A DNA stretch of 64,000 nucleotides from Coptis chinensis. Taxonomy: Eukaryota; Streptophyta; Magnoliopsida; Ranunculales; Ranunculaceae. The first letter of the stretch is position 1, and each line of letters starts with the position of its first letter. Both the position numbers and the translations under genes were made by a program. The DNA is taken from the NCBI GenBank assembly GCA_015680905.1, contig CM027380.1, positions 53,027,001 to 53,091,000 of the forward strand, in the 5' to 3' direction. This document shows, in pieces, positions 44,943 through 58,254 of this stretch. The notes beneath the pieces were generated by a model, which saw only the letters and a list, made by a program, of their open reading frames with translations, was not told where the DNA came from and ran no database searches.

Positions 44943-45715
44943 CTATTTTTTTTGCAATTATTTGCAAGGTTTAACGAAGAGAAGTTTCAACACAGAGCAA
45001 TTTGATCCCGGGTCTATATGAATTAAAAATATCGACACTTAGAGCTTAAAAACCAACCAAGATACCTCAATATCTCAAAATCTCAAATATATCTTTCAGG
45101 TAGAGGCTAAAAAACCAGTCTCGAAGACCATCTGTCATTAATTTGCCAAATATAGAACACTGTTCTATTTTCCTAACATAGTGCTCGTGATCCAACACAC
45201 AACGCGAACGATTCAATGGTCATGTTGACTTTTGAATACTCCCAGTTCTACACTATAAAATGTGGTCAACGCCGTGGAAGCCACTATTTGCGTTCTTGCA
45301 GTCTCAAATTTCCAATATTCAAATATGCATGGCATGGAACTATAAAGTATAAACTATACCCTACTGATTAACATGCTGCCAAACTTGGCTCCAATTTGTT
45401 GACCTACTTTAGGTAACACTAATTTATAACTCACTTGTCCTCTATTATTTTGCATTAATAACCAAGATTTCACATCTCTGCAAATCTCAGTGTCTGGTTT
45501 GTATCAACTCTAGCTCATACTTGGCAACAACTCCTAATCCTTCTCTGTTACTCCTAATTTGTGCATTAAGTCCCATGCATATTTCATCAGCTATGACATT
45601 TGCTTTACTTAGTTCAGTATGTATCAAATTCACTTCTTCTTATTAAAGTCTCTTTCTAATCAAATTATTATCTCCATGATAATGACATGATTTGACTCAC
45701 TTGATCTTAAAATAG
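44943..45715. other. Intergenic between divergently placed genes
   Basis: The CX9C gene (minus) and the LRR gene (plus) diverge here, so both promoters should lie in these 770 bp. No definite TATA box or binding site stood out. Confidence 0.4.
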
Positions 45716-48700
45716 ATGGCAAATGTTCATGCGTTTATTGGCTTCTTACTTCAACTTCTTATCATTGTTCTGTTTTGTCCAAAAATCCTTAGTCAGTTAA
45801 CACCATCAGAAAGTAGAATTCTGTTCAAAGTTCAGCAACTTCTTGAGTACCCACCTGCTTTTCAAGGATGGAATAACTGGACTAACTTTTGTTACCTCCT
45901 CCCTCTCCTTCACTCACCATTGTTTGTTCAGGAAACCATATAACTGAATTAACAGTCATTGGTAACAAGACTACTTCACCTTATTCTCTTAGCTCAAAAG
46001 CCGGTGGAGGTAACTCTTTCAGCACTTCTGATAGTACATTGTCCAAGGGATTCTCGATCGACTCATTTTTCACTCTTCTTACAAAGCTTTCAAGCTTGAA
46101 AGTGTTGTCACTTGTGTCTTTGGGAATATGGGGACCATTGCCTGCAAAGATAAATCGGTTTTCTTCGCTTCAAGTATTGAATTTAACCTCGAATTCAATT
46201 TATGGAAAGATATCTGCTGAGGTTACCTCGGTGGCCAATCTTCAGAATCTTGTTCTAGCTGATAATTTACTCAGTGGTTCTATCCCAGATCTCAGTAGTT
46301 TATCAGCTCTTGAAGAATTGAATCTGAGTAGCAATCACCTTGGACCTGAATTTCCTTCTCTGGGAATAAGCTTGTGACTGTTGTATTGAGAAACAATGCT
46401 TTTAACTCTCAAATTCCATCCAAACTTAGAAACTTTAACCAGTTGCAGCACTTGGATATCTCTTCGAATCAATTAGTAGGTCCAATCCCATCTACATTGT
46501 TTTCTCTGCCTTCAATACATTACATCAACTTAGCTGGAAATAGACTGAGTGGTGCTCTTCCGACAAATCTCTCCTGCAGTAATGAACTTGAGCATGTTGA
46601 TCTTTCTAACAATCTTTTGATTGGGAAGCTTCCCCTGTGCATTGTTTCTAATTCGTCTAGTCGAGTTCTGTTTTACTCATGGAACTGCTTGTCAGCTGGG
46701 AACTCAAAGTATCAACATCCGTATTCATTTTGCCACAAAGAAGCATTGGCGGTCAAGCCTACACCGCGAAACCAGAAGAATGGATCAAGTGCAAAATTGG
46801 GCATCCTACTCAGTATTTGCGGGGGCACTGTTGCAACTGTTGGTATAATAGGATTGTTATTGGTGATGGTTTTTAGAAAGGCGAAGAAAAATGAAATCTA
46901 TGCAATAGATAAATCTGTTGGTAGAAAGTCATCTGCTCAGCTTTCCCCCAAACTACCAACTGAAGCAAGTAAGGTTCTCCATCGTCCTCTCCCTATCAAG
47001 TCTATCATGATACATGTCTAATATATCTGGTCTGCAGTCTAAGAAAGTTACGTTCATGAATGTTCCTTGTTATATTAACTCCCATCTTAATGGGATCTAT
47101 ACTCAATTCGGTTGTCTTATTTCCAGGACATGTCTCTCCAACAATGAGATTATTAGGGGCATTTGGACTTAGAACATATAATGTTTTTACAGTTGATGAA
47201 ATTCAAGAGGCAACATCTAATTTCAATCCATCAAACTTAATAGGAGAAGGACCGCAGGGTCAGGTATACCACTCTTTAATTTGCAAATGAATAGGCCATC
47301 TCTGTCTAAATTGTATGCAGACAATACGAAATTATATACCTATTAACCGCTCATTTTCAAATTTTCAGCTTTACAAAGGTTGTACAAGAGATGGTTCCAC
47401 AGTTGTTGTGAGATGTATGAAATTACAGCAAAGACATTCATCTCAGAGGTTGTTGCAGCACATGGAAGTGATATCGAAGTTAAGGCATCGACATTTAGTG
47501 AGCCTTCTGGGGCATTGCATTGTTACTCATCAAGACTACTCAAATGAAACTAATACCATGTTTCTAGTCTTTGAGTACGTCTCAAATTCCACACTGAGAA
47601 ATCATCTTACTGGTAAGTTGAGCTGCTATCAAAACTTCTGCTCATAAATACTTCCTCAAAGAAACAACTGTGTTTTAGTCTCTTCTTAATATAAATTCTA
47701 CAGACCGAAGAAAGAGAGAGATGTTAAAATGGTCACATAGACTTGCAGTTACAATGGGCGTCGCAAAAGGAATCCAGTTCCTGCATACAGGAGTTGCACC
47801 TGGCATCTTTGGGAATGATGTTAAGATAGAGAATATTTTGTTGGATGAGAATCTCACAGCAAAAATTAATAATTATAATCTGCTCATTCCATCTAAGGTG
47901 AGTTCAGGTAACTGCCGTTGCTTCAGTCTTTCTTTTCCACCTTAAGGATTTGGAAGGGTCTTTATGTTAAGAATTGAAATTTTTGTTTTAATCAAATCTG
48001 TCTGTGATTTTCCAGGTAGATTCAGAAAGCTCCCTTCGTGGACTAGAAACTACTGATCATCTTGGCAGGTACATAATCTATTTTTGCCTATGCAATGCTA
48101 GTGACTTTATGCAAGTTGAGCCTTAAGTCCGAATGGTCCAGATAGGAATGATGCAGTACGACAAGTCTAAACTATGATCTGACACTAATTTCTGGTCCTA
48201 ATTATTTTCTTATGATAGCTCCATGCGTACAAATGAACATGGTGAAAGACGGGACGTCTATCAGTTGGGTGCTATTCTACTCGAAATTATTACGGGTAAA
48301 CCAATCACATCTCAGAGTGAATTGGACGTACAGAGACTTCAGGTATATACATTCTTTCATATCCAAATTAATTGTACGATGAATCGTTGTATAGTTACTA
48401 TCATTGCCAATTTCTTCACATGGTGACTATTGCTAAAACACAACAATAGCCATGAAACACAACTCTGTCACACTTTGCAGCCTACAGTTTTCCGGGCCTT
48501 AACGGCTATACTAGTGTACATTTAAGGGCAATTCATTATTCTTTTTTGCTGTACCTAGGATAATGGTCATATTAAACTTATGAACCATTGGTAAACTCTA
48601 AACCGTACCATTGGTTTTAAATTTCATATATCGCGCTTCTTATGTTCACAGCTAGAGCAGAGTTTAGCAGAGTCCCCACAGAAACTAAGGGCAACGGTGG

Positions 48701-48902
48701 ACCCTTCCCTTCGTGGTACCTATGCATATGAATCATTAAGAACCACAGCTGAAATCATTATAAACTGTCTATCTAATGATCCTGAACAGCGCCCAACAAT
48801 AGAAGATGTTATCTGAATTTGCAGTACTCGGTCCAAGTTCAAGATGGATGGACAATCAGTTGTGAAAACCCTGGTGCAAAATCAGCGTCCAACTTTCAAT
48901 AA
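45716..48902 (+). pseudogene. LRR receptor-like pseudokinase (At3g03770-type family), three frame breaks
   Basis: ATG 45716; signal peptide (FIGFLLQLLIIVLFC). Exons 45716-46968, 47127-47273, 47369-47612, 47704-47897, 48016-48068, 48229-48342, 48652-48902, all GT-AG. LRRs (LQVLNLTSNSIYGKI, LQNLVLADNLLSGSIP, LQHLDISSNQLVGPIP, INLAGNRLSGALP); transmembrane span ILLSICGGTVATVGIIGLLL; kinase domain GEGPQGQ, LRHRHLVSLLGHC, VAKGIQFLHTG. Key kinase residues are absent: the VAIK Lys position reads VVVRC, HRD reads FGND, DFG reads NNYN, as in the inactive plant subfamily. Frame breaks of one base lie near 45895, 46365 and 48814 (early TGA at 48814-48816). It would be a plasma-membrane protein acting by binding, not catalysis. 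Either a young pseudogene or an allele/sequence with indel errors. Confidence 0.75.
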
Positions 48903-49973
48903 TGCCAAACTCATTATTCATGCACCACACAATCATTTTAGAATCTGTATCCAAATAACTGAAGTTCAATATGCTTTTTCAGATCTTTCTCATTGTCATT
49001 TATGTAGTACTGTTTCTTCAATTGCTATATCTCTACCGTCAAGTTAGCAACAGCTACTTGAGGGTTGTTGATATTTTACTCTTGGCACTCTTCTGGCTTG
49101 CTGCCCTACTATCAAAATTTAACTATGGTAATGGATATATAGACATGAAGATATCAAAACGCATACTAGCACACTGAATTAAAGGCTGATTTTTTTAGGA
49201 GAAAATCTCGTCACCATGAAAATCATACTAACAAAAAATCAACCCAATTGAAAATGTGTCTAATAAAACCTTGGTTCCTTGCATTATAAATCAATGTAGC
49301 TTGCCTTTTAACACAATTAAAATCAGAGCACAAAAATCAGAACAAGGGAACAAGGACCATTAAAGGGTACACGCCATAGGAAGTGTGCAATGAGTCACAA
49401 AATCTCGACCGTCGACACAAAAATATCGCCCCCTAAAATCTCGGCATATACAACTGATACCGATATTCTTGAGACAGATCGCAAAATATTTAGTAACTCT
49501 TTGTAGTTTATATTTCCAGCTTTTTGGTGGAAAAACAGGGTTTTGCTCGTACATAAAAAGGAGATGAACTTGAACCAAGCTTTTAATAAAGATTGTGTTA
49601 TTTGTGTAGTAACAGGGCTCTGAAGGAGAAAGGCTCCCCCCTACCTTTGGGTTGGGTTCGGTAGCTACATATTTAAGGGTCTCATCTTCTTCTACTATCT
49701 TCTCTTGGACTTTCTTAAGATTGCTTTATAGGCTGCTGGAAATAATTGCTCTACAAGTAATATATTTCAAACAATGAACATACATATTACTATCGCGGGA
49801 CGATACACAGTATGATCTTCCAAAGTTGCTTTTTGTCTGTGTGTGTTATTTTCTGTCCATGTTTAGTGTTTGATTATCTATAGTGATTCACAGTATGTTA
49901 GTATGTTATGTAGTTTCCGAATTCTGATATATAGAACTTCTCTTTTGGGTTTTCCAGCAAAGATCTTTCACTT
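48903..49973. other. Intergenic; no gene seen
   Basis: Includes the 3' flank of the LRR gene and the upstream region of the first F-box gene. Short open frames lack recognisable domains. Confidence 0.45.
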
Positions 49974-50729
49974 GTGAGTTGTGACGGAAAGGAGAGCAAA
50001 ACAGACGAAACGGGGCACAAAGAAGTGCCATATCTCCCTTGGGAGATATTTTTTGAGATCTTATTAAGACTTCCAGTTGATACATTAATAGAATGCAAGG
50101 TGGTGTGTAAGGACTGGTATGCTTTAATTAACAATCCTCTCTTCATTGACTTGCGCGTAAGCCAACAGCATTATCGTCGTTATGTCCTAATCCCCTGTCC
50201 GGATTGTTGTACTGGTAAGCAATCTATTTATTCTTTGGTTGAACAAGGAGAACTAAATTGGAGGGTTTTGGAGGAGATTCCGATGCCAGAAATTGAAGCG
50301 GGGTTGTACTTTGACATTGTTGGTTCTTGCAATGGCTTACTCTGTATAGCTCGAGATCAGGTTCTTACAGACAGTGAATTCCTTGATCCTGTTTTAATCT
50401 GTAATTTAAGTACCAGAGAATGTGTGAAGCTGACTGTAAGTACATATATACCCTCTCATGTTTATGAAAAAAAGAGGTTATGCCAGAAACATATCCGAAC
50501 TTGATCTTTGTCAGCAAGATATTGGCTTTGGATATGACCCCATGAGTAAGGTGTACAAAGTGCTCCGAGCTTATTTCGTATGTCTGAATGAAGACTGGTG
50601 TTGGGTTGGTGAGATCATAACTATGGGTGAAAGCTCTTGGAGAAGACTTGAATTTCCTCATGCTATAAATTCGTTGAGGGGTCATTCTATTGGATCATCA
50701 ACAACTTCACTAGCCGCTCTTGTCTTCAT

Positions 50730-51363
50730 TGTTGGAATCTCTTGTGTATTTCTAAATACTAGTGTGTGTGTGCAAAGTGGAGGAGATGAACAAATAATGT
50801 TCTCTCCATTTTAGTGCATAATAGATAGTCCCATTATTGGTTATCGACACATCAGTCGGGTTCGAGGCTTGGGCTTTGGGCTTACTATATTGTGGGTAGT
50901 GGGTTTGACCAATCACTTAAATTTGTTTTGCTTTTTTTGAACAACAAGTTTTGGTGTTCTATTAGAGTTTGGTCTCTCTTCCTTATCCGTTTTAGGAGAC
51001 CGACCTAACCTCTATAAATAGATCTGTGGAGTCCATGAGGGGAGAGACTTTAATAGATCGAAACCCATCTTAGAGAAACGTAAACGATAACCTATCATAT
51101 TCTTCTTCTTTCTTCAGAATTGCTTAGAGAGAGTTATATTGTCGTTCTACAGAGTAGTCCGTTTCTAGTGCAAAGTCGACCGCTATTAACCATTGAATCC
51201 TTGAGGAGGAAGACGCCATCGCCGCTTCGCGCACCATTGGAAGGGCTTAAATCTTTCCTTAAGGACACCTTAATCCGCCTTGGTTATTACCCAAGCATTC
51301 ATCATTGTCTCATCGCTCCTTTTGTTATACTCTAGTTGTTGTGTTGATACAACTATTCTAACA
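50730..51363 (+). repeat. 5' LTR of the Copia element
   Basis: 634 bp with inverted TGTT..AACA ends. Matches 55790-56403. Contains a TATA-like ctctataaatag at 51010 that likely drove the element. No canonical primer-binding site after 51363. Confidence 0.8.
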
Positions 51364-54300
51364 ATCTTAAGAAAAGAATTTTTCAGTAGTAGAACAAAGG
51401 AGAGTGCTTTAATAATACTGCAACAAAAAAAAAGATAAGTCTTTTACTTTGAGTTATTGTTTGTGTTATTGGGTTATGACTTTAGAAATTTTTAAGAAAT
51501 TTCGTTTTTGTTAGGGAAACCAATTAAAGATTGAATATTTATGGATCTTTTGTGGTTTATCAAACCCTATATGGTTTAGACCTTACTCCCACGTTTGTGG
51601 GAGTCAAATATGAGATTTCTATCAAGAAAAACGTCAAAGTTCGTCTTTTTGACAATTTGCATCACTCGCTACTGGAAACTGCTATAACTTTCAGCTCAGA
51701 GTTTCGGTTTTGCAATCCGCTTTTGTGTTGGATAGCTGATTCAAAGAGCTTTCCAGTGGTATAAGACTTGATACCCAATTCTTCGTGAGCTGGTTCAGAA
51801 TTACGGTTCTTTTGAACTGTTTTTCTAGAAGGAAGAAAATATGGTAATCCGATTTTTCAATCGGTTAGGTATCGTATTCTTTCACTCTTTGCAATTCTTT
51901 TGGTTTGATTATATGGTGATATTCTTGCCTTGAGTTGCATGCTAGTTTTTCTTAGGAGGAAAATCCCTAAGCTTAAACTTCTTTAATAACCTAGTCAACA
52001 AATTATACCGCTTTTTATCACTAAGATATTAATTGGTTTGACTAGAAGTAGTTTGTTTTAATTTTCTTTTTATATATGTAGATGTATGTAGATGGTCTAA
52101 GAGAGACCTTAAGATAGTTAATATCAACCCAGACTCAAATCTTGAATAGTAATTATAATGTATTCAATGCATAATTGCTTACCTCTATTGAAAGTGTATG
52201 TGTTGTTAGACGATGGTTATAATTGTAATTTTGTGAAAATACATGTTAGATGAAGTAACTTGTAGCTTATATCTAATATAACATATGTTCAAGTTGTGTA
52301 GCATGCTAGTTTTGGATATTAATCATCGTGGATTTACTTTGAACTTGATGATAGTTTATTGGTAAATTTTTTCTAGTTGAAGACATTAATGGGTTGAGCC
52401 ATTAGATGTTGTGGTAGTACTTGAGGTCTTGTTAATAGGGTATTCTATCTTACTTGAGCTCATGTAAAAAGAGGAGGTGGAGTCCTCAGTTGTTTTGCAT
52501 ATTCAGTGGCTAGATTTGCTTAAATATCGTATACTTTTTGTTGGGAGGGGTACAATTAAAGTTTACTTTTCCTGAACCTATGATATGATATTTACCATGT
52601 TTGGCATGAATGTATTATTTAACATTGGCATGAAGCTTAACCATGTCATATATTATTAAGTAATGAGCATCGTTGTCTACGAGAGGAAACAATATGGGAA
52701 ACAATCAATATCTTCTTAAACCTAATTAGTCAAGGAGATGTATGATAATAGATTGTCTTCTTAGACAATATCCCCTAGTGACTATTTTAGACAAGGAGAT
52801 GTAACGCTTGTAAATTGTCTTATTAGGCATTATCTTCCTATGACTATGAATAAATAGTCAAGGTGATGTACAAGTGCATGGATTGTCTCTCTATATAAGT
52901 TGGAATGTTGAATGATGAAAAGAAGAATGATAATGATATTATCTTGGGTAAAACCTTTTTCATCTAATTCTTCTATTCTTTAAAATTTATTTGAATCACT
53001 TGTGGATTTTCTTTCATATAGATAGCATGAACATAATATGACTATGTTTAATATGATCCATAATCATAGACTTGAGTAAAGTATATTCTTGTCATAAGAG
53101 TGCATAATATTGTTGTTGTTTCTTTTAGTGTTTGTAGCGATATCCGTGTTTTGCATGTAAGTTTGATTAGGTTGAGTAACCATTGAACTGTGTGGGGGTT
53201 GTGACCCATATGCATAACTTTTTACCAAAGTTTACCTCACAAGATAAACTGGAAAAACACTGAACTACAAAGTATGGAAAGGTCTTGGGCCTATCCAAAA
53301 ATACTTCAAAAATGTGGGGGTGTCTTGCCAATTTATTGTGAATGAATCTAAAAAAAAATATATTTTTTTTTGAGACCTAGAACTATCTAGTAGATGTTCA
53401 TTGGTGAAACTCATAATAGTGATATTTGTTTTAGTTGTCATGCGTGATAACAATCTTGTAGAGACCACACTATTATTGAATGTCTTATATGCTAATTTTA
53501 TTTTTGAGGATGTGCTTTATGTAAAATTAGCATAGAGTGGTTGGATGTTCATAATGAACTATGTAAGAGGATCCCATAATTTCTGAGCAAGAAATTTGGA
53601 AGACTATCAGTGAGTATATTCACCATTCACGGTGATGATGTTTATATGTTTCTTGAGGAAGATTCATTAATCTATAAGGAAGTTGTCTATCAATGAGAAG
53701 TGTCCTTTTTGAAGGATACAACTCCTCTAAACTGGACTCTTGATTTATTGGGGGATCTATAGGTTGGATTGGATCTTCAAGAGAAAACTAAAATGTGATA
53801 GTTGTATTGCAAAATACAAGGCTAATAATAATAGCTAAGAGGTTTCAATTAGAGACAAGATTTATACTACTTTGAAACCTTGCTCATGTAACTAGAATTT
53901 CTTCTACATAATTCTAAAGACTCTAGTTGAGTAGTTGTGCGTAACTATAATACCAAGTGATGAGCTTAAGGTATACAATTTAGTTAAATCTTTGTATGAG
54001 TTGATTCAAGCGCCTATAAATGGCATGAGCAATTCAACAACATATTGGTGTCTTATGGATGTCAAAGTACCGTTGTTGATAAAAAATGTGTACTTTCTTT
54101 AGAGTAAAGCAAAACATATGTGTTAATCTCTCTTTGTTTAGATGATTTAATATCATGAGTGCTAGCATTGAGAATGTGTATGAGACAGAGAAATTCCTAT
54201 TTGAAACACATAATAGACTGCCATTGAAAACGATAGTTCATTATGTTGTTAAACTTATTTCTCAGAATCGCTATATTAGGTTGTCAAGATGTTGACGTTT

Positions 54301-55789
54301 GAATATGGTTGCCCACAAATGCACCTTAAACCGACCGGCGGATGGTATAGGGGAATTTCGGCACTACTGAGAATTGAATGAGTGGTGAATATAGAAATTA
54401 AAACTCATGTTGGTCTCATTATATTGTTATAAGACTTAGTAGAAATATTTTTCATTGAAAAGTTTGGGTATTATGATAGTAAGCATGCGTTAACACCTTT
54501 GTGGCAAATATCCATCTTATGAAAAATATTTTCCTTGTTTTTTCATACTAAATATGTCAATATCATTGGTAATTTTATTGTACTTGATGGATAATGTATG
54601 TGAGACATGACATTGCCTACATTAATAACATACCGAAATGAAAACCCATTGTGTCCTTATAAGAAACTTTGATGTATATTGTCGATTATCCAAGTACTAT
54701 AGCAGAGAGCCATTGATTATGGATCGATATTTAGTAAATTTCCATAATTGTTGGAAGGGTAATATGTTATAAACCGGATCCAGTAATGTTTATGTGTTTA
54801 CCTTTGGTGGAAATTGAGTGTCTTGGATATCATCAAGCTAATCGCATTTAGAAAAGGCATGTAATGATGTTGAGTGGGTTAGCAACCTCTTGACAAATCT
54901 TCCTATTGGCTCTACTGACCTCGATGTGTATATGCTTTGTAACTGTCTCATTGTAATAGCTAAGACATGTTATCTTATGTGCAATGGGAAAAGAATACAT
55001 GTAAGTTTGAGATATAACTTAATCAAGCTTGTTGCTAGAGATTATGTTAGGTTGGACTTCGCTTTGGCCACATGTTTGACCACACCACTTTTTGGAGGCA
55101 AAAGTGGTTACGCCGAGGGGATGGGACTTATGCCCGGATATAGGGCTTATTATTGGCCGGCAACCCTACCTATGTGATTCGAGATCCCATGAAGTAGGTT
55201 CAAAGGGAAAAACAAGTCACTTCGTCATCTGCAAAGACTATCGCCTTATTTATTTATGAGGCGCCCCACCCTATGACGAGATGGTACTATAGTATACTTT
55301 GTATAACTAGAATTGCAATGAGTAAGGATGAGTTATAACTCTTATTGGAATCCATAGTCCATTTTATAATGAGATAGTGTATTTTAAGCGCAATGTACAC
55401 TTGATGGATATCCACCTACGTGAATGTAGAACCTGGGTCGGTTCTTATGAGTATACGAAAGCAAGTACTCTAGAGCATTCATGGAACACAAAGGCGATAC
55501 AAAAGGGCAAAAAAAGCCAACATGAAACGGGCATATAATGAAAGAGCAATGTGGGTGCATGTGCTCTATTTTACTATAAGGGAATGTTGGTTCAAAGATT
55601 TTTTTAATCCACCACTTTCACGTATTATAAAACATGTTATCCGATGACCGGTTCAAGCCCGAAAAAAGCACCCAAGATCTTATGCATTGTTTTTTCGATT
55701 CTCTCCGGCATTTAGTTAACCCATTTTTTTTTGTAATATCCTATTCCAAAATAGTGGGGGACAATTAGTATTTTGAAATAAATGGGATT
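51364..55789 (+). pseudogene. Copia internal region, gag-pol decayed
   Basis: Only fragments are readable: reverse transcriptase at about 53965-54110 (VYNLVKSLYGLIQAP, KWHEQFNNILVSYG), and the RNase H end at about 55000-55150 (HVSLRYNLIK, ATCLTTPLFGG, GMGLMPG). The remainder has stops in all frames. The 55200-55700 stretch is the non-coding 3' part of the element. Confidence 0.7.
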
Positions 55790-56403
55790 ATTTGGAATCT
55801 CTTGTGTATTTCTAAAATACTAGTGTGTGTGCAAAGTGGAGGAGATGAACAAATAATGTTCTCCCCACTTTAGTGCATAATAGATAGTCCCACATTGGTT
55901 ATCCACCACATTGGGTCGGGTTCAGCTTGGGCTTGGGCTTACTATTGTGGGTAGTGGTTTGACTAATTGCCCAAACTTGTTTTGCTTTTTTCTTGAGCAA
56001 AGAAGTTTTGGTGTTCTATTAGAGTTGGTCTCTCTTCCTTATCCTGTTTAGGAGATCGACCTAACCTCTATAAATAGGATCGTGAGTCCATGAGGGGAGA
56101 GACTTTAATAGATCGTAAAACCCATCTTAGAGAAACGTAAACGATAACCTATCCTATTCTTCTTCTCTTCTTCCCCAGAGTCAGAGAGAGAGTTATATTG
56201 TCGCTCTGTAGGTAGTCCGTTTCTAGTGCAAAATCCTCGTGAAGAAGACGCCACCGGCCGCCTTTCTCGCACCATTGGAAGGGCTTAAATCTTTCCTAAG
56301 ACTGTTCTTAATCCGCGCCTTGGTTATTACCTGTTAATTCTGTCATTGTCTACTGTTTCTTCTGTTCTACTCTAGTTGCTGTGTTGATACAACTATTCTA
56401 ACA
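55790..56403 (+). repeat. 3' LTR of the Copia element
   Basis: Homologous to the 5' LTR from TTGGAATCTC to TTCTAACA. The first bases differ: in this copy the sequence before TTGGAATC (attagtattttgaaataaatgggatta) may be part of the LTR that was deleted from the 5' copy. Confidence 0.75.
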
Positions 56404-57096
56404 TTGATGACATCCTTGCTTTTAATATTCATAATGAAGAATTCAGTACTAGTAAGTTTCCTCCTACGGTGGAGGTAGTAACCGACAAGTATAATCCGAA
56501 TCTAATAAACTTTAGAGGTTCGTTGGCATCGGTTCACGACGACATATCAAACACTTGCATCTGGCAAATGATGGATAGTAAGTGGATTTGTAAATACACG
56601 ATAATTATGGATGATTTAATTTCTCCTTGTATAACAATGAATGTTGATATGTTGTTGGAAGTGGACACGTGCGAAGGGTTTCTTTTTCTCTATGACACAA
56701 CAAAGAAAGAGGGATTCATAGTCGAGGTAGCTGGAAGTCCACGTTCACATTGTCGTGCAAGTTCTTTTCTCCCAAGTTTGATCTCTCCCAAGGCTGTTAT
56801 GAAGGGCAGTGCACGATAAGATTGTAGGTTACAAAATTATGTTAGTTTTTTAAACGATTTTTCTCTGCATATACATACGTAGTTATGAACTAAGTTGCAC
56901 ATTTCCTTTGTACACATGGTCAATCACGGTAGTGGCACTATATAATTGGGAAAAAGGTCTCATTTTCTTCCTCTATATTGTCTTGCCACTTTAAGTTATG
57001 ATACCATGCCTGGGTTTTTCTTTGTTAGTTTCTGATATTTTAATCTCGGGTTTATGTTATACTCATTCACTTGTGACATAAAAAAGATAAGAGGTT

Positions 57097-58254
57097 ATGG
57101 AAAGTTCAATGGTGAAGAGAAATACAAGTTGTTGTACAGGCGAAACGCGGTGCAAAGGACTGCCATATCTTCCTTTCGAGATAGTTTTTGAGATTTTGTT
57201 AGTTCTTCCAGTTGAGTCATTGGTTGAATGCAGGATGGTGTGTAAGGACTGGTATCGTTTAATCCACAATCCTCACTTCGTTGACTTGCACATGAGCCAA
57301 TCCATTTCTCGTGAACAACATCGTCGTTATGTCCTAGTTCCGCAAGGTTGTAGTCATAAGCTTTCTATATATTCTTTGGTAGAGCAAGGAGATAATTGTT
57401 GGAGTGCTTTTGAGGAGATTCTGATGTCAGAAATTCAAGTGGGGTTGTACTTCTACATTTTTGGTTCTTGCAATTTTGTATAGCTCAAGATTGCGTTTAT
57501 AGACGCGGCTTTGCTTTCGTAGATCCTGTTTTGATCTGCAATTAAAGTACTCGAGAATGTGTGAAGCTGCCTGCAAGTACAGACCCTCTCATTGTTACCA
57601 ATCCAATTACAAGAAAACAGATGGTTATGCCAAAAATACATCCGGAAGTTGATCTTTTGCAGCAAGATATAGGCTTTGGCTATGACCAAGTGAGCAAGAA
57701 TTACATAGTGGTTAGAGCTTATTTTGTATTTGACGAAATTGACTACATATGTTGCGTTGGTGAGATCATGACTATAGGAGAAAGCTCTTGGAGAAGATTT
57801 GAATTTCCTCATGCTATATACTGGGGTTATAGGCCTGGAATACTATTCTTGGATCATCAACAGCTTGGCTAGTCGTTCTTGTCTTGATAACATCCTTGTT
57901 TTCAATATTCATAGTGAGGAATTCAGTACCATTAAGTTTCCTCCTTCTGTGGAAGTAGAGACTGAGGAGAATTCTCGGCTGCTAATGAACTTTAAAGGTT
58001 CTTTGGCGTTGGTTGAATACGACAAATCAAACACTCGCGTATGGCAAATGATTAATGATAACTGGATCTGTCACACAATGATCAACCTTGTGTTTTTTCC
58101 TTTGGGTACAAACATAAATGATAGTAAATTGTGGGGGTACAACCCCAGAGAGGGATGTCTCTTGCTCTCTGACACAGCAAAGAGAAAAACATTCAAAATC
58201 GAGGTATCTAAAGCCCATGTTCATTTCTTACAAGTTCTTTTGTTCCAAGTTTGA
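57097..58254 (+). pseudogene. F-box protein gene 2, tandem paralogue, broken
   Basis: ATG at 57097 (MESSMVKRNTSCCTGE). F-box YLPFEIVFEILLVLPVESL..CRMVCKDWY; FBA region SIYSLVEQGDNCWSAFEE. TAG at 57481-57483 after GSCNFV with a break there, another stop near 57543, then open again (DLLQQDIGFGYDQVS, IGESSWRRFEFPHAI), a break near 57830, and the C-terminal part (DNILVFNIHSEEFS, NFKGSLALVEYDKSN, WGYNPREGCLLLSD) ending at 58254. It lies 0.3 kb downstream of the end of gene 1 and still shows the uninterrupted site of the Copia insertion. Confidence 0.75.

Larger units (their letters stand above)
50725..56408 (+). mobile_element. Ty1/Copia retrotransposon inserted in F-box gene 1
   Basis: 5' LTR 50730-51363 (TGTTGGAATCTC ... 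TTCTAACA) and 3' LTR ending TTCTAACA at 56403. Flanking 5-bp target copies are ttcat (50725-50729) and ttgat (56404-56408). The undisturbed paralogue reads cttgtcttgataacatcc, so ttgat is the original and the left copy has mutated. Same orientation as the host gene. A G-rich tract (tagtgggggac, 55753-55763) precedes the 3' LTR. The LTRs differ by many small changes, so the insertion is not recent. Confidence 0.85.
49974..56819 (+). pseudogene. F-box protein gene 1, split by a Copia element
   Basis: Part 1: 49974-50729. F-box LPWEIFFEILLRLPVDTL..CKVVCKDWY, then FBA-type repeats (SIYSLVEQGELNWR, LYFDIVGSCNGLLCIA); one-base break near 50460-50490, continuing DLCQQDIGFGYDP and GESSWRRLEFPHAI. Part 2 resumes at 56404 (DDILAFNIHNEEFS in frame terms) and runs to the TAA at 56817-56819 (SLISPKAVMKGSAR). 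Between lies a 5.7-kb Copia element. The frame opens with GTG at 49974; no ATG in the right place is seen, the segment that holds it in gene 2 being deleted. F-box proteins are SCF ubiquitin-ligase substrate receptors. A tandem paralogue of 57097-58254. Confidence 0.8.

Noticed and set aside
44780..44974. Plus ORF over the CX9C gene
   Set aside because: Shadow of the minus-strand gene with its eight ordered Cys.
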